Under the pieces are notes generated by a model, which was not told where the DNA came from, searched no databases, and worked only from the letters and a program-made list of their open reading frames with translations. The position numbers were made by a program, and so were the translations under genes. Shown piece by piece: positions 34,336-43,572 of a stretch of DNA of 64,000 bases (positions are counted from its first letter, which is position 1; each line of letters starts with the position of its first letter). The stretch comes from Marinomonas agarivorans (lineage in GTDB: Bacteria; Pseudomonadota; Gammaproteobacteria; Pseudomonadales; Marinomonadaceae). Location of the stretch: NCBI GenBank assembly GCA_002173415.2, contig NHNK02000007.1:110094-174093 (forward strand), written 5' to 3'.

Positions 34336-35349
34336 TTAGCCAAATAAAGATACAACTAATGCTGCAACAGAAACCGCTATCCAAAGCCAAACACCGCGGT
34401 CGACCAGTGTTATTGCCCGTTGCAAATCGGTAACGGTTAATGGTGCATTGCTGTTATTTTCATTAATTGCTTGCTCTTTTTTTCCAAGGATTGGTCGTTC
34501 TTCTATTTTACCAAAATAAGTCGCTTTACCACCCAGTTGAATCATTAACGCGCCGGCTCCAGCGGCCATAACAGGACCGGCGTTTGGGCTTTTCCAATTA
34601 AAACCAGTTTCTTTAGCCGCTTTTATTGCGTGAGTGAAATTGCCACCTATTGCATAGGTAACGACAACGAATCTTGCTGGTACAAAATTCAGTACATCAT
34701 CCACTCGCGCAGCCCACCAACCAAAATAAAGGAAGGTTGCATTTTTATAGCCCCACATGGCATCGAGTGTATTGGCTAAACGGTACAGTAATACGCCTGG
34801 CACACCCAGTATGAAAAACCAAAAGATAGGTGCAAAGATCGCGTCACTGCCATTTTCCAAAACAGATTCAATGCCGGCTTTTGTTACTTCCTCTTCACTG
34901 AGTGAGTCCGTATCTCGACTAACAATATAACCAACTGCTTGTCGAGCTTGAGGTAAATCCCCTTGGCGTAATGGCGTTAACACTGCAAAAGCGTGCTCAC
35001 GTAAACTTTGCCAGCCGATGCAAACGTACAACACAATCACGCTCACGATGTGCCCAATTATGTTTGACAATAAAAGAATGAATCCACTCACTAATATAAG
35101 TATTGGCAGTACCGTTATTGACCAAGCCACTAATCCAGTAATTCTGTCTATTTTACTGTTACTCATTTTAGCTGTGGTTTGGTGTTTTATCAGCTGCGGC
35201 GTTAATGATGTCAGCATGAGATGACGACAAAAATCCGCCCAACGACCAAACAAAATGAGTGGATGCCACGAGGCAGGTTCGCCAATACAGCGATCTAACA
35301 CAAGTGCTAACACTAAGGTAATGACGGTGACGTGTAAGGGGTCGAACAT
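34336..35349 (-). CDS. cbiB: Adenosylcobinamide-phosphate synthase (CbiB)
   Basis: 337 residues from ATG at 35349; a GTG at 35361 in frame would add four residues. Integral membrane protein with several hydrophobic segments; DRCIGEPASWHPLILFGRW, GYIVSRDTDSLSEEEVTKAG, SVLENGSDAIFAPIFWF and the late SPNAGPVMAAGAG are characteristic. It amidates cobyric acid with the aminopropanol arm. First gene of the three-gene minus-strand unit, divergent from cobQ. Confidence 0.93.
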   Translation of the reverse strand: MFDPLHVTVITLVLALVLDRCIGEPASWHPLILFGRWADFCRHLMLTSLTPQLIKHQTTAKMSNSKIDRITGLVAWSITVLPILILVSGFILLLSNIIGHIVSVIVLYVCIGWQSLREHAFAVLTPLRQGDLPQARQAVGYIVSRDTDSLSEEEVTKAGIESVLENGSDAIFAPIFWFFILGVPGVLLYRLANTLDAMWGYKNATFLYFGWWAARVDDVLNFVPARFVVVTYAIGGNFTHAIKAAKETGFNWKSPNAGPVMAAGAGALMIQLGGKATYFGKIEERPILGKKEQAINENNSNAPLTVTDLQRAITLVDRGVWLWIAVSVAALVVSLFG

Positions 35350-35601
35350 AGATAAAATCACTTATTATTTTTTATCGGTGCAGATACTGTTATCAGAAGG
35401 TAATTACTCTAGTGTAAGGAAAAAGCCTAGACAAACCAATTCGGTAATCGGATTTACATCACGCCATAATGTGGGAAAGAGGCATTATCAGCAAGACACT
35501 GTATGCAGATCCATGATGGTAACACGTATTTTTTTCACGCCCTTCTTGCCTTAGTTAGTGCTAAAATCACCTCGTCTTTATTATTGATGTTTTCGTTTAT
35601 T

Positions 35602-37107
35602 ATGCCGCCATTTAGTCTCATGATTCAGGGCACGACCTCCGACGCAGGCAAAAGCACCTTAGCAACAGCATTATGCCGTTTGCTCAAACGACGTGGCGTT
35701 GCAGTCGCGCCTTTCAAACCGCAAAACATGGCATTGAATAGCGCGGTGACCGCAGAAGGTGGTGAAATTGGCCGTGCTCAAGCGGTGCAAGCCTATGCCG
35801 CTGGCATTGAGCCACATATTCATATGAACCCAATTTTATTGAAGCCGAATACTGACATTGGGGCACAGGTTATTATTCAAGGCCAAGCCATTGGCAATAT
35901 GAATGCCCGCCAATATCACGATTATAAAGACACGGCAAAAGAGGCGGTGCTGGATTCGTATCAAACCTTACTACGGCAATATGACGCTATCATTATTGAA
36001 GGTGCTGGCAGCCCTGCCGAAATAAATTTACGCGCCAAAGACATTGCCAACATGGGGTTTGCCGAAAGTGTTAATGCGCCTGTCATTATTATTGCTGATA
36101 TCGATAAAGGCGGGGTGTTTGCACACCTTGTGGGAACACTCGATTTGCTAGCGCCTGCTGAACAAGATCGGGTTATTGGGTTTGTGATTAATCGCTTTCG
36201 TGGCGATATTCGTTTGCTGCAATCGGGCCTAGACTGGCTGGAGCAAAAGACCGGCAAACCGGTATTGGGGGTTCTACCTTACTTATCTGGTTTTCACTTG
36301 GAGTCGGAAGATGCGGTTGCGACGAACGCATTACCAGCCAAAACAGAGGTAGTGCTTACGGTCGTCATCCCTATTACGCCTCGTATTAGCAATCACACAG
36401 ATTGGGACCCATTAAGGCTGCACCCTCAAGTAGACGTTATTCTGGTAAAAGCAGGTCAGGATTTCCCACCTGCGGATCTAGTGATTTTACCTGGCAGTAA
36501 GAGTGTACAAAGCGATTTAGCCTATTTGCGTCAACAAGGTTTTGATACCTATTTACAGCGACATTTACGTTATGGCGGTAAAGTCATTGGTGTTTGTGGT
36601 GGCTATCAAATGCTTGGCCAGCATTTAACCGACCCCCTTGCCTTGGAGAATGACAAGCCTGTCTCGACAACTGGCTTCGGGTTGATTCCGATGACAACAG
36701 AGCTTGCCCCACAAAAACAACTGCATCAACAAGTCGGCTATCTGTATCCGAATGCACACTGGCAAGGCGAGAAACCACAACGGATTACTGGCTATGAAAT
36801 TCATGCTGGGGTGTCTTCTTTCACTGAGGATATTCAGGCGTTTTGTCAGTTGGATGATGGCCGTGACGAGGGCTATGTTTCCTCTGATCAACAAATCATT
36901 GGCACCTATCTGCATGGGTTGTTTGACCACATCGATAGCCTGCAAGCTTTATTACAATGGGCCGGAATAAAACAAGCGCAGACGTTTGACTATCAGGTAT
37001 TAAAAGAGCAGGAAATCGAACGTTTAGCCGACAGTTGTGAACAACATATGGATATCGATGCCTTACTCACCAAAGCGAAAGCCTTTAAACCGCTAATAAG
37101 TGAGTAA
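35602..37107 (+). CDS. cobQ: Cobyric acid synthase
   Basis: 501 residues from ATG at 35602 ([18 protein letters not shown]); the open frame extends to 35503 but the extension is not conserved, and ATG at 35620 is also possible. N-terminal P-loop-like [39 protein letters not shown]-terminal triad-type glutamine amidotransferase domain with nucleophile Cys in [10 protein letters not shown]. It amidates four carboxylates of adenosylcobyrinic a,c-diamide. The 250-bp gap to cbiB contains the divergent promoters; I found no cobalamin riboswitch there. Confidence 0.94.
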   Translation: MPPFSLMIQGTTSDAGKSTLATALCRLLKRRGVAVAPFKPQNMALNSAVTAEGGEIGRAQAVQAYAAGIEPHIHMNPILLKPNTDIGAQVIIQGQAIGNMNARQYHDYKDTAKEAVLDSYQTLLRQYDAIIIEGAGSPAEINLRAKDIANMGFAESVNAPVIIIADIDKGGVFAHLVGTLDLLAPAEQDRVIGFVINRFRGDIRLLQSGLDWLEQKTGKPVLGVLPYLSGFHLESEDAVATNALPAKTEVVLTVVIPITPRISNHTDWDPLRLHPQVDVILVKAGQDFPPADLVILPGSKSVQSDLAYLRQQGFDTYLQRHLRYGGKVIGVCGGYQMLGQHLTDPLALENDKPVSTTGFGLIPMTTELAPQKQLHQQVGYLYPNAHWQGEKPQRITGYEIHAGVSSFTEDIQAFCQLDDGRDEGYVSSDQQIIGTYLHGLFDHIDSLQALLQWAGIKQAQTFDYQVLKEQEIERLADSCEQHMDIDALLTKAKAFKPLISE

Positions 37108-37138
37108 GAGTCAGCAAGTTAGTCAATAAATACCTTAA

Positions 37139-38506
37139 CTAACTTACTAGACTAGTAGATGTTATGACGCTAGTGCGACGCCTTAGTAGGTAGTAAAAAC
37201 GGCTAATTAGAATCACGGCTAACAGCGTTAAGCCGATGCCTAATCCAATATGGAAGCCTTTTATGGTTAGGCGTTCTGCCCAAGGGCTGTAGTGAGCTAA
37301 CCAAAAACCTAATGGTAGGCTCAAACCAAATAGGGAAACGGCAAATGCCAACATGGAGGTACGTGTGTCACGTAAACCACGTAAAGCCCCAGTAAAGGTA
37401 GTTTGTAACATATCAACAATTTGGTACACGGAGGCAATAACTAAGACACCCGATGCCATAAGAGCAACATCGGTATCACTGGTGTAGAGTAATGGAATTT
37501 CAATCGCGAACCATTGAGTTAGTGTCAAACAAATCAGGTTATAACCAAATCCTAACGCAACAATGACGCGTATTTTTTCTCGTACCGCTTGCCCTCCTTG
37601 AGCCGATAAAGCTTTGGCAACCAAAATGGCCGATACGGAACTGATGGCCATAAGAGGGGTAAATAAAATCGACGTGTACGACATAGCGATTTGTGAGGCA
37701 CCGACCGCCAAATCTCCAAAGCTAGAAGCAAGCCACATGATGGACGAAAACAGCATCACTTCAAACGCCAAGGCAAAACCGGCTGGCATCCCCACGTGTA
37801 ATAAAACGCCAAACTTGAATAGATATTTCAGTTTTATTTGACTAAATAAGGTCACTGGGTTGAATAGTCGATCGTAACAGAAGAACACCAACACGCCACA
37901 ATAGGTGGCAATCGTCGAGGCAATAGCCGCTCCCACAACACCCAATTCAGGAAAGCCCCACGCACCGTAAATCAACAAATAGTTCAGTAACACATTTAAA
38001 AGCAGCCCCATGATGGCAACCAATAGAGGGAAGTGCGGCCTTGAAGCGGCTTCAAATAAATTTTTATAACCAATTGTAAATGCCAAAACAGGAATGGCCG
38101 GCGCGAAGAAGTATAAGTAGTAAATGGCAAGGCGCTTAGTTTGCTCTTCTACATTCATCAATCCAACAAAATAGGGCAATACAGTTACAACAAATATCGT
38201 TAGCAGTACCCCTATGCTCAAACACACACCCACCGCCTGTGACATGTATAGATTGACCAATTTTGGCTGACGACCATGTAAATGACGGGTGATTAACGGT
38301 GTTAAACCAAACATGGTTCCCATAACTAGACAGCCAACAGGTACCCATAAACTGGAGGCGATTCCCACTGCAGCAAGATGATAGCTGTCATAATGGCCTA
38401 ACATCAGGGTGTCGATTAGACTGATTGAAAACTCAAGTGTTAATGTAATCACCATAGGTAAAAGAAGGTGCAATATCTCTTTTAAATTAGACCAACGGCT
38501 CGACAT
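37139..38506 (-). CDS. MATE-family multidrug efflux transporter
   Basis: 455 residues with about twelve hydrophobic segments. LLLPMVITLTLEFSISLIDTLMLGHYD, then GTMFGLTPLITRHLHGRQ and DMLQTTFTGALRGLRDTR, are typical of the NorM branch of MATE exporters, which move cationic drugs out using Na+ or H+ gradients. Inner membrane. Convergent with cobQ, with stop codons 31 bp apart. Confidence 0.92.
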   Translation of the reverse strand: MSSRWSNLKEILHLLLPMVITLTLEFSISLIDTLMLGHYDSYHLAAVGIASSLWVPVGCLVMGTMFGLTPLITRHLHGRQPKLVNLYMSQAVGVCLSIGVLLTIFVVTVLPYFVGLMNVEEQTKRLAIYYLYFFAPAIPVLAFTIGYKNLFEAASRPHFPLLVAIMGLLLNVLLNYLLIYGAWGFPELGVVGAAIASTIATYCGVLVFFCYDRLFNPVTLFSQIKLKYLFKFGVLLHVGMPAGFALAFEVMLFSSIMWLASSFGDLAVGASQIAMSYTSILFTPLMAISSVSAILVAKALSAQGGQAVREKIRVIVALGFGYNLICLTLTQWFAIEIPLLYTSDTDVALMASGVLVIASVYQIVDMLQTTFTGALRGLRDTRTSMLAFAVSLFGLSLPLGFWLAHYSPWAERLTIKGFHIGLGIGLTLLAVILISRFYYLLRRRTSVITSTSLVS

Positions 38507-38540
38507 TCCTTTTACCTTCCTACTTCGTTTACTACGTATG

Positions 38541-38568
38541 ATAAATTGGGGCTTATAAATTGGGCCTT
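38541..38568. repeat. Tandem 14-nt duplication upstream of the MATE gene
   Basis: ATAAATTGGGGCTT followed by ATAAATTGGGCCTT (13 of 14 identical), 35 bp upstream of the MATE start codon. Confidence 0.75.
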
Positions 38569-38802
38569 AATGTAGCACTTTATATTCAGAAGAACAGCCA
38601 AATCCAATTACCTATCCCTATAAAAACAGTAAATATGAGGAATTTCGTTTTCCTGTATGCTTTTTCTCTTATTGCGACTAGGAGATTGAAAAATTTTTTT
38701 TAGGTTTATAAGTTAGAGGCTACACAAAAAAGTTTGCATGCTGAATACACATGGTATTGCCTTCGTTTACAGGTCAGTTTTTATCTCAGGACAAATAACA
38801 AC

Positions 38803-39723
38803 ATGATAATTTTATCCACTTTGGGGCCATTATTACTCGCTTTACTCCTTGGCTATTGGTTTAAAAGAAATTTGTTTAATGGGAAGCTTGTCCATCTTGC
38901 ACTCGTTTGGCTGACCTATTTAATCCTTGCTCTTATTGGCGTCACCATTGGCGTGTTAGACAATTTACCTGAAAAATTGGCAACGGCAGGCGCACAAGCC
39001 CTGGTATTTTTTATTTGTATTGCGTTTTTATCAATCGGCGCCTTAGCCATCACTGGGTACTACTTGCGCTCAAACACAGAACAAGTCAATCAGACAACAC
39101 CACAAAGAAGCCCTTTTGGTTTTGCTTTATTTACCGATGCCATCAAGACACTATTGGCGGTGTTTATTGGTATCATTGTAGGTGTGTTCTTTAAGAAGAG
39201 CATTCACCATATTGATACTTTGGTGACCTATTTGTTGTATTTGCTTTTGTTTCTTATTGGTTATCAACTGCGCCAAGGCAATCATCGTTTACGTAAGCTG
39301 TTTTTAAACACGCAAGGCCTTATTATTGCGATAACCACTATGGTGACAACGCTTTTGGGAGGCGCTATTGGCGCCTATTTTTTGGGTTTACCGCTTACAG
39401 ATGGTTTGGCCGTCAGCTCAGGATTTGGCTGGTACAGTTTATCAGGCATTCTTATTACAGGATTAGGCAATCCGGTACTTGGCACCACAGCCTTTTTGTT
39501 GGATATTGGCCGTGAAGTACTAGCGTTATTGCTGATTCCTATCTTTTCTCGTATTAATAGTCATGTTTCTGTTGGCTATTCTGGTGCCACAGCGATGGAC
39601 TTTACCTTACCTATGTTGGGTAAATTTCATGGGCCGAACATTGTGCCAACGGCTATTGCCAGTGGTTTTATACTCAGCCTCTTAGTACCGGTTTTAATCC
39701 CTTTATTTATGCAATTACGCTAA
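38803..39723 (+). CDS. lysO: LysO-family lysine exporter
   Basis: 306 residues from ATG at 38803. The family signature SSGFGWYSLSGI lies near residue 205, followed by GREVLALLLIPI and a C-terminal MLGKFHGPNIVPTAIASG. Eight to ten hydrophobic helices. LysO (YbjE) exports L-lysine and its analogues in E. coli. The 296-bp gap upstream contains the MATE promoter region and no lysine riboswitch that I could recognise. Confidence 0.92.
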   Translation: MIILSTLGPLLLALLLGYWFKRNLFNGKLVHLALVWLTYLILALIGVTIGVLDNLPEKLATAGAQALVFFICIAFLSIGALAITGYYLRSNTEQVNQTTPQRSPFGFALFTDAIKTLLAVFIGIIVGVFFKKSIHHIDTLVTYLLYLLLFLIGYQLRQGNHRLRKLFLNTQGLIIAITTMVTTLLGGAIGAYFLGLPLTDGLAVSSGFGWYSLSGILITGLGNPVLGTTAFLLDIGREVLALLLIPIFSRINSHVSVGYSGATAMDFTLPMLGKFHGPNIVPTAIASGFILSLLVPVLIPLFMQLR

Positions 39724-39757
39724 TGCCATAGACATTAAATGGTGAATCTCACCGTGC

Positions 39758-39783
39758 TCTGCCAAACAATTCTGCCAAACAAT
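39758..39783. repeat. Perfect tandem 13-nt duplication after lysO
   Basis: TCTGCCAAACAAT twice in a row, 35 bp after the lysO stop codon. Confidence 0.85.
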
Positions 39784-39838
39784 GACTTAGCACATGGTTA
39801 TGTGTTTTTCGTGCTACACAGAAAACAAAAATGCAAAT

Positions 39839-39857
39839 AATAATGGTTCTCATTACT
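39839..39857. promoter_or_regulatory. Fur box upstream of the iron-uptake cluster
   Basis: ATAATG-GTTC-TCATTA has both perfect arms of the 19-bp Fur consensus. It lies 100 bp before the binding-protein start, and so predicts iron repression of the cluster. Confidence 0.6.
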
Positions 39858-39956
39858 TTTTTGTGTTTCAATACCGCCCTGAAAACCAAGCACTTAATCG
39901 GCAATAACAGCCTTGTCTTTGCCACTGCTTGTGCTAACCATCAGGAGTATATAGAA

Positions 39957-41069
39957 ATGCCGCGAATTTTTTCTCTCGCTACGGTCAAATCTGGCCTAGT
40001 TGCAATCTCTCTTTTATTTACTGTTGCTAGCCTTCACGCAGCGACCATCAAAGACGTTTTAGGTAGAGAAGTCACTCTCGACTTACCTGCTAAACGCGTT
40101 GTTTTGGGGTTTTATGGCGAAGATTATATGGCCATTGGCACAGAAAAAGCCTTTGATAATATCATTGGTATTTCAAAAGACACATGGGCATTATGGCGCC
40201 CCGCTAGCTGGAAGCTCTACACCAATCACCGTCCAAGCCTAGATAAGATTGCCGACGTTGGCGAGGTGGAATCACAAACCTTTTCCATCGAGAAGGTTAT
40301 CGCCTTAAAACCAGATTTAATTGTGTTGGCCGATTGGCAATATAAAGGGCTTGGCTTTGATGCTGACCGCTTAGAAGAAGCCGGTATTCCCATTGTTGTA
40401 CTGGACTACAACGCCCAAACCTTAGAACGCCACCTTGCAAGCACTCGCATTATTGGTCAGATCACAGGGCAAGAAAAACGTGCTGAAAAGATTGCCAATG
40501 AGTACAACCAAGCCATTCAACAAATCACTGATCGTATTGCGAAAGCCAACAAACCTAAGCCACGCATCTATGTTGAATTTGGTAATCGTGGTCCTGAACA
40601 ACATAGCTTTACTTACGGAAAAAACATGTGGGGAGCAATGGCAAGTGTGGCCGGTGGTGACAACATTGCTGCGCCTTTCATTGAGTGGTGGGGGCCAATT
40701 AACCCTGAGCAAGTTCTTGCGTCAAAACCTGAAGTTATCATTATTACAGGTACAGAGTCTGGTAAGTCGTCAAATGCGTTGTTAATGGGTCAAAATGTTG
40801 ATCGTGCCGACAGTGAGAAACGCTTAAAAGCTTTTGCTAAACGCCCCGGTTGGAGCGAGTTACCAGCGATAAAGAACCAAAAACTTTATGCTACTTATCA
40901 AGGTGCTTCACGTTCCATTACTGACTATGCAATGGCGCAGTTTTTTGCCAAAACTCTGTACCCAGATCTGTTCGCTGATCTCAACCCAGAGCAAACTTAC
41001 ATTGATTTCTATAAGAACTATCTGCCTGTTGTACCAAAAGGTACGTTTACAGCCAGTGCTTATAAATAA
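39957..41069 (+). CDS. Iron/siderophore ABC transporter substrate-binding protein
   Basis: 370 residues from ATG at 39957, with CAGGAG at 39942-39947. Signal peptide ends VASLHA-ATIKD. The mature protein starts DVLGREVTLDLPAKRVVLGFY, typical of FecB/FepB-type periplasmic proteins that deliver ferric siderophores or haem-like ligands, and has IEKVIALKPDLIVLADWQ and VLASKPEVIIITG. First gene of the cluster. Confidence 0.85.
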   Translation: MPRIFSLATVKSGLVAISLLFTVASLHAATIKDVLGREVTLDLPAKRVVLGFYGEDYMAIGTEKAFDNIIGISKDTWALWRPASWKLYTNHRPSLDKIADVGEVESQTFSIEKVIALKPDLIVLADWQYKGLGFDADRLEEAGIPIVVLDYNAQTLERHLASTRIIGQITGQEKRAEKIANEYNQAIQQITDRIAKANKPKPRIYVEFGNRGPEQHSFTYGKNMWGAMASVAGGDNIAAPFIEWWGPINPEQVLASKPEVIIITGTESGKSSNALLMGQNVDRADSEKRLKAFAKRPGWSELPAIKNQKLYATYQGASRSITDYAMAQFFAKTLYPDLFADLNPEQTYIDFYKNYLPVVPKGTFTASAYK

Positions 41070-41102
41070 TTTATCGCCATTCTCTCTACTTAAGGAGCAA
41101 AC

Positions 41103-42173
41103 ATGCTGGAGTTGAAAGATTCTGCTATTGCTGCTGCTTTAATAAACCAACGTCGCCGTGAAGGGCGACGTTGGCGTTTATTACTGCTCATGTGTTCCGT
41201 ATTAGCAGTTAGTTTTACTTTTGACATTGTTACTGGTCCATCATTACTGCCTCCCAGTCAGGTAGTTGAGGTGTTAATCAATTTTCTGGCCATAGATCTA
41301 ACAATTGATGAATCTACTCGGATTATTGTGATGGAACTGCGTTTGCCTATTGCCTTAATGGCCATTGTTGTTGGCGGTGCTCTTGGGGTTGGCGGAGCAG
41401 AAGTGCAAACGTTATTGAATAACCCTATGGCAAGTCCTTACACCTTGGGCATGGCTGCTGCTGCGGGGTTTGGCGCGGCTTTGGTTCTCTTCTTCGAAGG
41501 TTTTGGCTTAAACCCAAGTTATGCTGTTCCTTTAGGGGCATTTTTATTCTGTATGCTGTCGGCCTTTATTCTCTTTGGTTTGGCCTTAGTGAATAACATT
41601 GGTCAGCAACATTTGATTTTGGCAGGCATTGCTTTACTGTTTTTATTTCAATCGCTTTTGTCTTTAATACAGGTTATTGCTTCCCCTGAGTTGAGCCAGC
41701 AAATTTTATTTTGGCTATTTGGCAGTTTGTCAAAAGCGACATGGCAAAACTTTTTTATCACTCTATCGGTAACAGCAATCTGTTTAACTCTCCTTATGCA
41801 AGATGCATGGAAGTTAACCGCTTTGCGTTTAGGCGAAGCCAGAGCGAGAAGTCTTGGTATTAATGTTGTCAGGTTGCGTTTAAAAACCCTCATTGTTGTC
41901 ACTGTGATGACGGCCACGGCTACCAGTTTTGTTGGCATTATCGGTTTTATTGGACTTGTTGCGCCGAATATTGCTCGTATGTTGATTGGTGAAGATCAGC
42001 GTTTTTTCTTACCGCTTTCTTTTTTGTGCGGTGCTGTTCTCTTATCTACTGCGTCAATTTTATCAAAAACCCTGGTATCTGGAGCGCTGTTTCCTGTTGG
42101 TATTGTAACGGCCATTATTGGTGTGCCTTTCTTTTTCTGGCTGATTGTTTTTAAGAGGAAGCGCCGTGCTTAA
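41103..42173 (+). CDS. FecCD-family iron ABC transporter permease
   Basis: 356 residues, about ten membrane helices. LRLPIALMAIVVGGALGVGG, LLNNPMASPYTLGMAAAAGFGA, ITSFVGIIGFIGLVAPNIARM (FVGIIGFIGLVAPNIARM near residue 275) and LFPVGIVTAIIGVPFF fit FecCD permeases, which work as dimers. A single permease gene is present. Starts 33 bp after the binding-protein gene. Confidence 0.92.
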   Translation: MLELKDSAIAAALINQRRREGRRWRLLLLMCSVLAVSFTFDIVTGPSLLPPSQVVEVLINFLAIDLTIDESTRIIVMELRLPIALMAIVVGGALGVGGAEVQTLLNNPMASPYTLGMAAAAGFGAALVLFFEGFGLNPSYAVPLGAFLFCMLSAFILFGLALVNNIGQQHLILAGIALLFLFQSLLSLIQVIASPELSQQILFWLFGSLSKATWQNFFITLSVTAICLTLLMQDAWKLTALRLGEARARSLGINVVRLRLKTLIVVTVMTATATSFVGIIGFIGLVAPNIARMLIGEDQRFFLPLSFLCGAVLLSTASILSKTLVSGALFPVGIVTAIIGVPFFFWLIVFKRKRRA

Positions 42174-43011
42174 TATCAAAGATTTAACGTTAAAAATTGG
42201 TGATTTATCGTTGGCGGATAAACTTAGTGTTCAAATGGAGGCTGGTAAAATTCATGTCATCATTGGCCCCAATGGCACAGGAAAAAGCTCTTTTTTACGT
42301 ACTTTGTTTGCCGAGTTAACGCCACAAGCAGGCAGTATCGAATTTCAGGGGCAGTCCATTCAGACAATGGGTGTAAATGCGTGGCGCAAACAGTTTGGTT
42401 ATATGCCACAGGATATTCAGCTTGATGTGTCTCTCACCGTATTAGAAGTCGTGCTACTTGGTCAATTGGATCAGTTAGGGCTGCATATTACTGAAGAGCA
42501 TTTGCAACGGGCATTAAGAGCCTTGGATCAGGTTGGTTTATTGCCACTTTTTGAACGCGATATCAGTACATTAAGTGGTGGACAGTGTCAGATGGCGTTA
42601 TTTGCGCAAGTGCTGATGCGTCAACCTGACATCCTTTTGCTAGACGAACCAGCCAGTGCCTTGGATTTGTACTATCAGCATAAGATGTTTGATTGTTTGA
42701 TCGAGGACACAAAAAAGAATAATCGCGTCACAATCATGGTATTACATGATTTAAATCTAGCCGCCCAATACGCCGATCAACTTATTATTCTCAACCAAGG
42801 GAATATTGACGCTGCGGGTTCTCCTACTGAGGTACTGACAGCTGAGCGCATTGAACGAGTGTATCAGGTCAATGTAGACGTATCTCACGATGAGGATGGT
42901 TGCCCATTTGTACGTAGCAGTCCATTCATACGTACATCAGGCAATAAAACTCCGACGGCTGAGCAGATAAAACCCGTATCCGCATCAAGTAAAACTACCG
43001 CTGCATTCTAA
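42166..43011 (+). CDS. Iron ABC transporter ATP-binding protein
   Basis: 281 residues from a GTG at 42166 that overlaps the permease end, with AAGAGGAA at 42152-42159. Walker A GPNGTGKS, signature LSGGQCQMALFAQ, Walker B LLLDEPASALDL and the switch histidine in VLHDLNLAAQ. Energises the FecCD-type importer. The C-terminal tail of about 35 residues after DEDGCPF is low complexity. Confidence 0.93.
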   Translation: MLNIKDLTLKIGDLSLADKLSVQMEAGKIHVIIGPNGTGKSSFLRTLFAELTPQAGSIEFQGQSIQTMGVNAWRKQFGYMPQDIQLDVSLTVLEVVLLGQLDQLGLHITEEHLQRALRALDQVGLLPLFERDISTLSGGQCQMALFAQVLMRQPDILLLDEPASALDLYYQHKMFDCLIEDTKKNNRVTIMVLHDLNLAAQYADQLIILNQGNIDAAGSPTEVLTAERIERVYQVNVDVSHDEDGCPFVRSSPFIRTSGNKTPTAEQIKPVSASSKTTAAF

Positions 43012-43084
43012 ATCGATGTGACTAATGCAATATGCCGAATAACACACAACTCAAATCATACTGATATACATTCTGGAGAATAAA

Positions 43085-43531
43085 ATGCAAAACCTAAAAC
43101 ACGGCCTTTTTTTCATGGTTACTCTATTGTTGAGCAGCCTTGCTCACAGTGCAGAATATGAAATAAAAATGCTGAATTATGGCGATGCGGGCAGCATGGT
43201 GTTTGAACCTGCTTTCCTGCATATTCAACCTGGGGATACCGTAAAATTCGTTCCTACAGATCCAACACATAATACTCGATCTTTTTTGGTACCAAAGCCA
43301 GAAAAATCATGGAACTCAAAAGTAAATGAAGAATTCACAATAACACCAGAAACAGAAGGCATATACGTGTATTATTGCTCTCCGCATTTAGTTATGGCGA
43401 TGGTAGGCATGATTCAAGTTGGTGAAGCAACAAACTTAGAGCAAGCCAAAAAATCCTCCTCTCGCTTACAAGCTAAATTTGTTATGAACAAGCAACGAGT
43501 TGATGAGCTATTTGCTCAAGTTGTTAACTAA
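43085..43531 (+). CDS. Pseudoazurin (blue copper protein)
   Basis: 148 residues with signal peptide MQNLKHGLFFMVTLLLSSLAHS. Copper ligands are visible as His62 (THNTRSF), Cys98, His101 and Met106 (YYCSPHLVMAMVGM); the Cys-His-Met spacing equals that of pseudoazurins. Such periplasmic proteins carry electrons, usually to denitrification reductases. No denitrification gene is nearby; instead it lies inside an iron-uptake cluster, 73 bp after the ATPase gene. Confidence 0.9.
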   Translation: MQNLKHGLFFMVTLLLSSLAHSAEYEIKMLNYGDAGSMVFEPAFLHIQPGDTVKFVPTDPTHNTRSFLVPKPEKSWNSKVNEEFTITPETEGIYVYYCSPHLVMAMVGMIQVGEATNLEQAKKSSSRLQAKFVMNKQRVDELFAQVVN

Positions 43532-43572
43532 ATTGCTTCTGTAATATCACTCTATCTAGCCACAGTTTTTTT

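Noticed and set aside
35350-35601. Possible cobalamin riboswitch between cbiB and cobQ
   Set aside because: The stretch GCAAGACACTGTATGC faintly recalls a conserved segment, but the B12 box and the flanking stems are absent on both strands.
38569-38802. Lysine riboswitch upstream of lysO
   Set aside because: No conserved core sequence or multi-helix structure could be traced.
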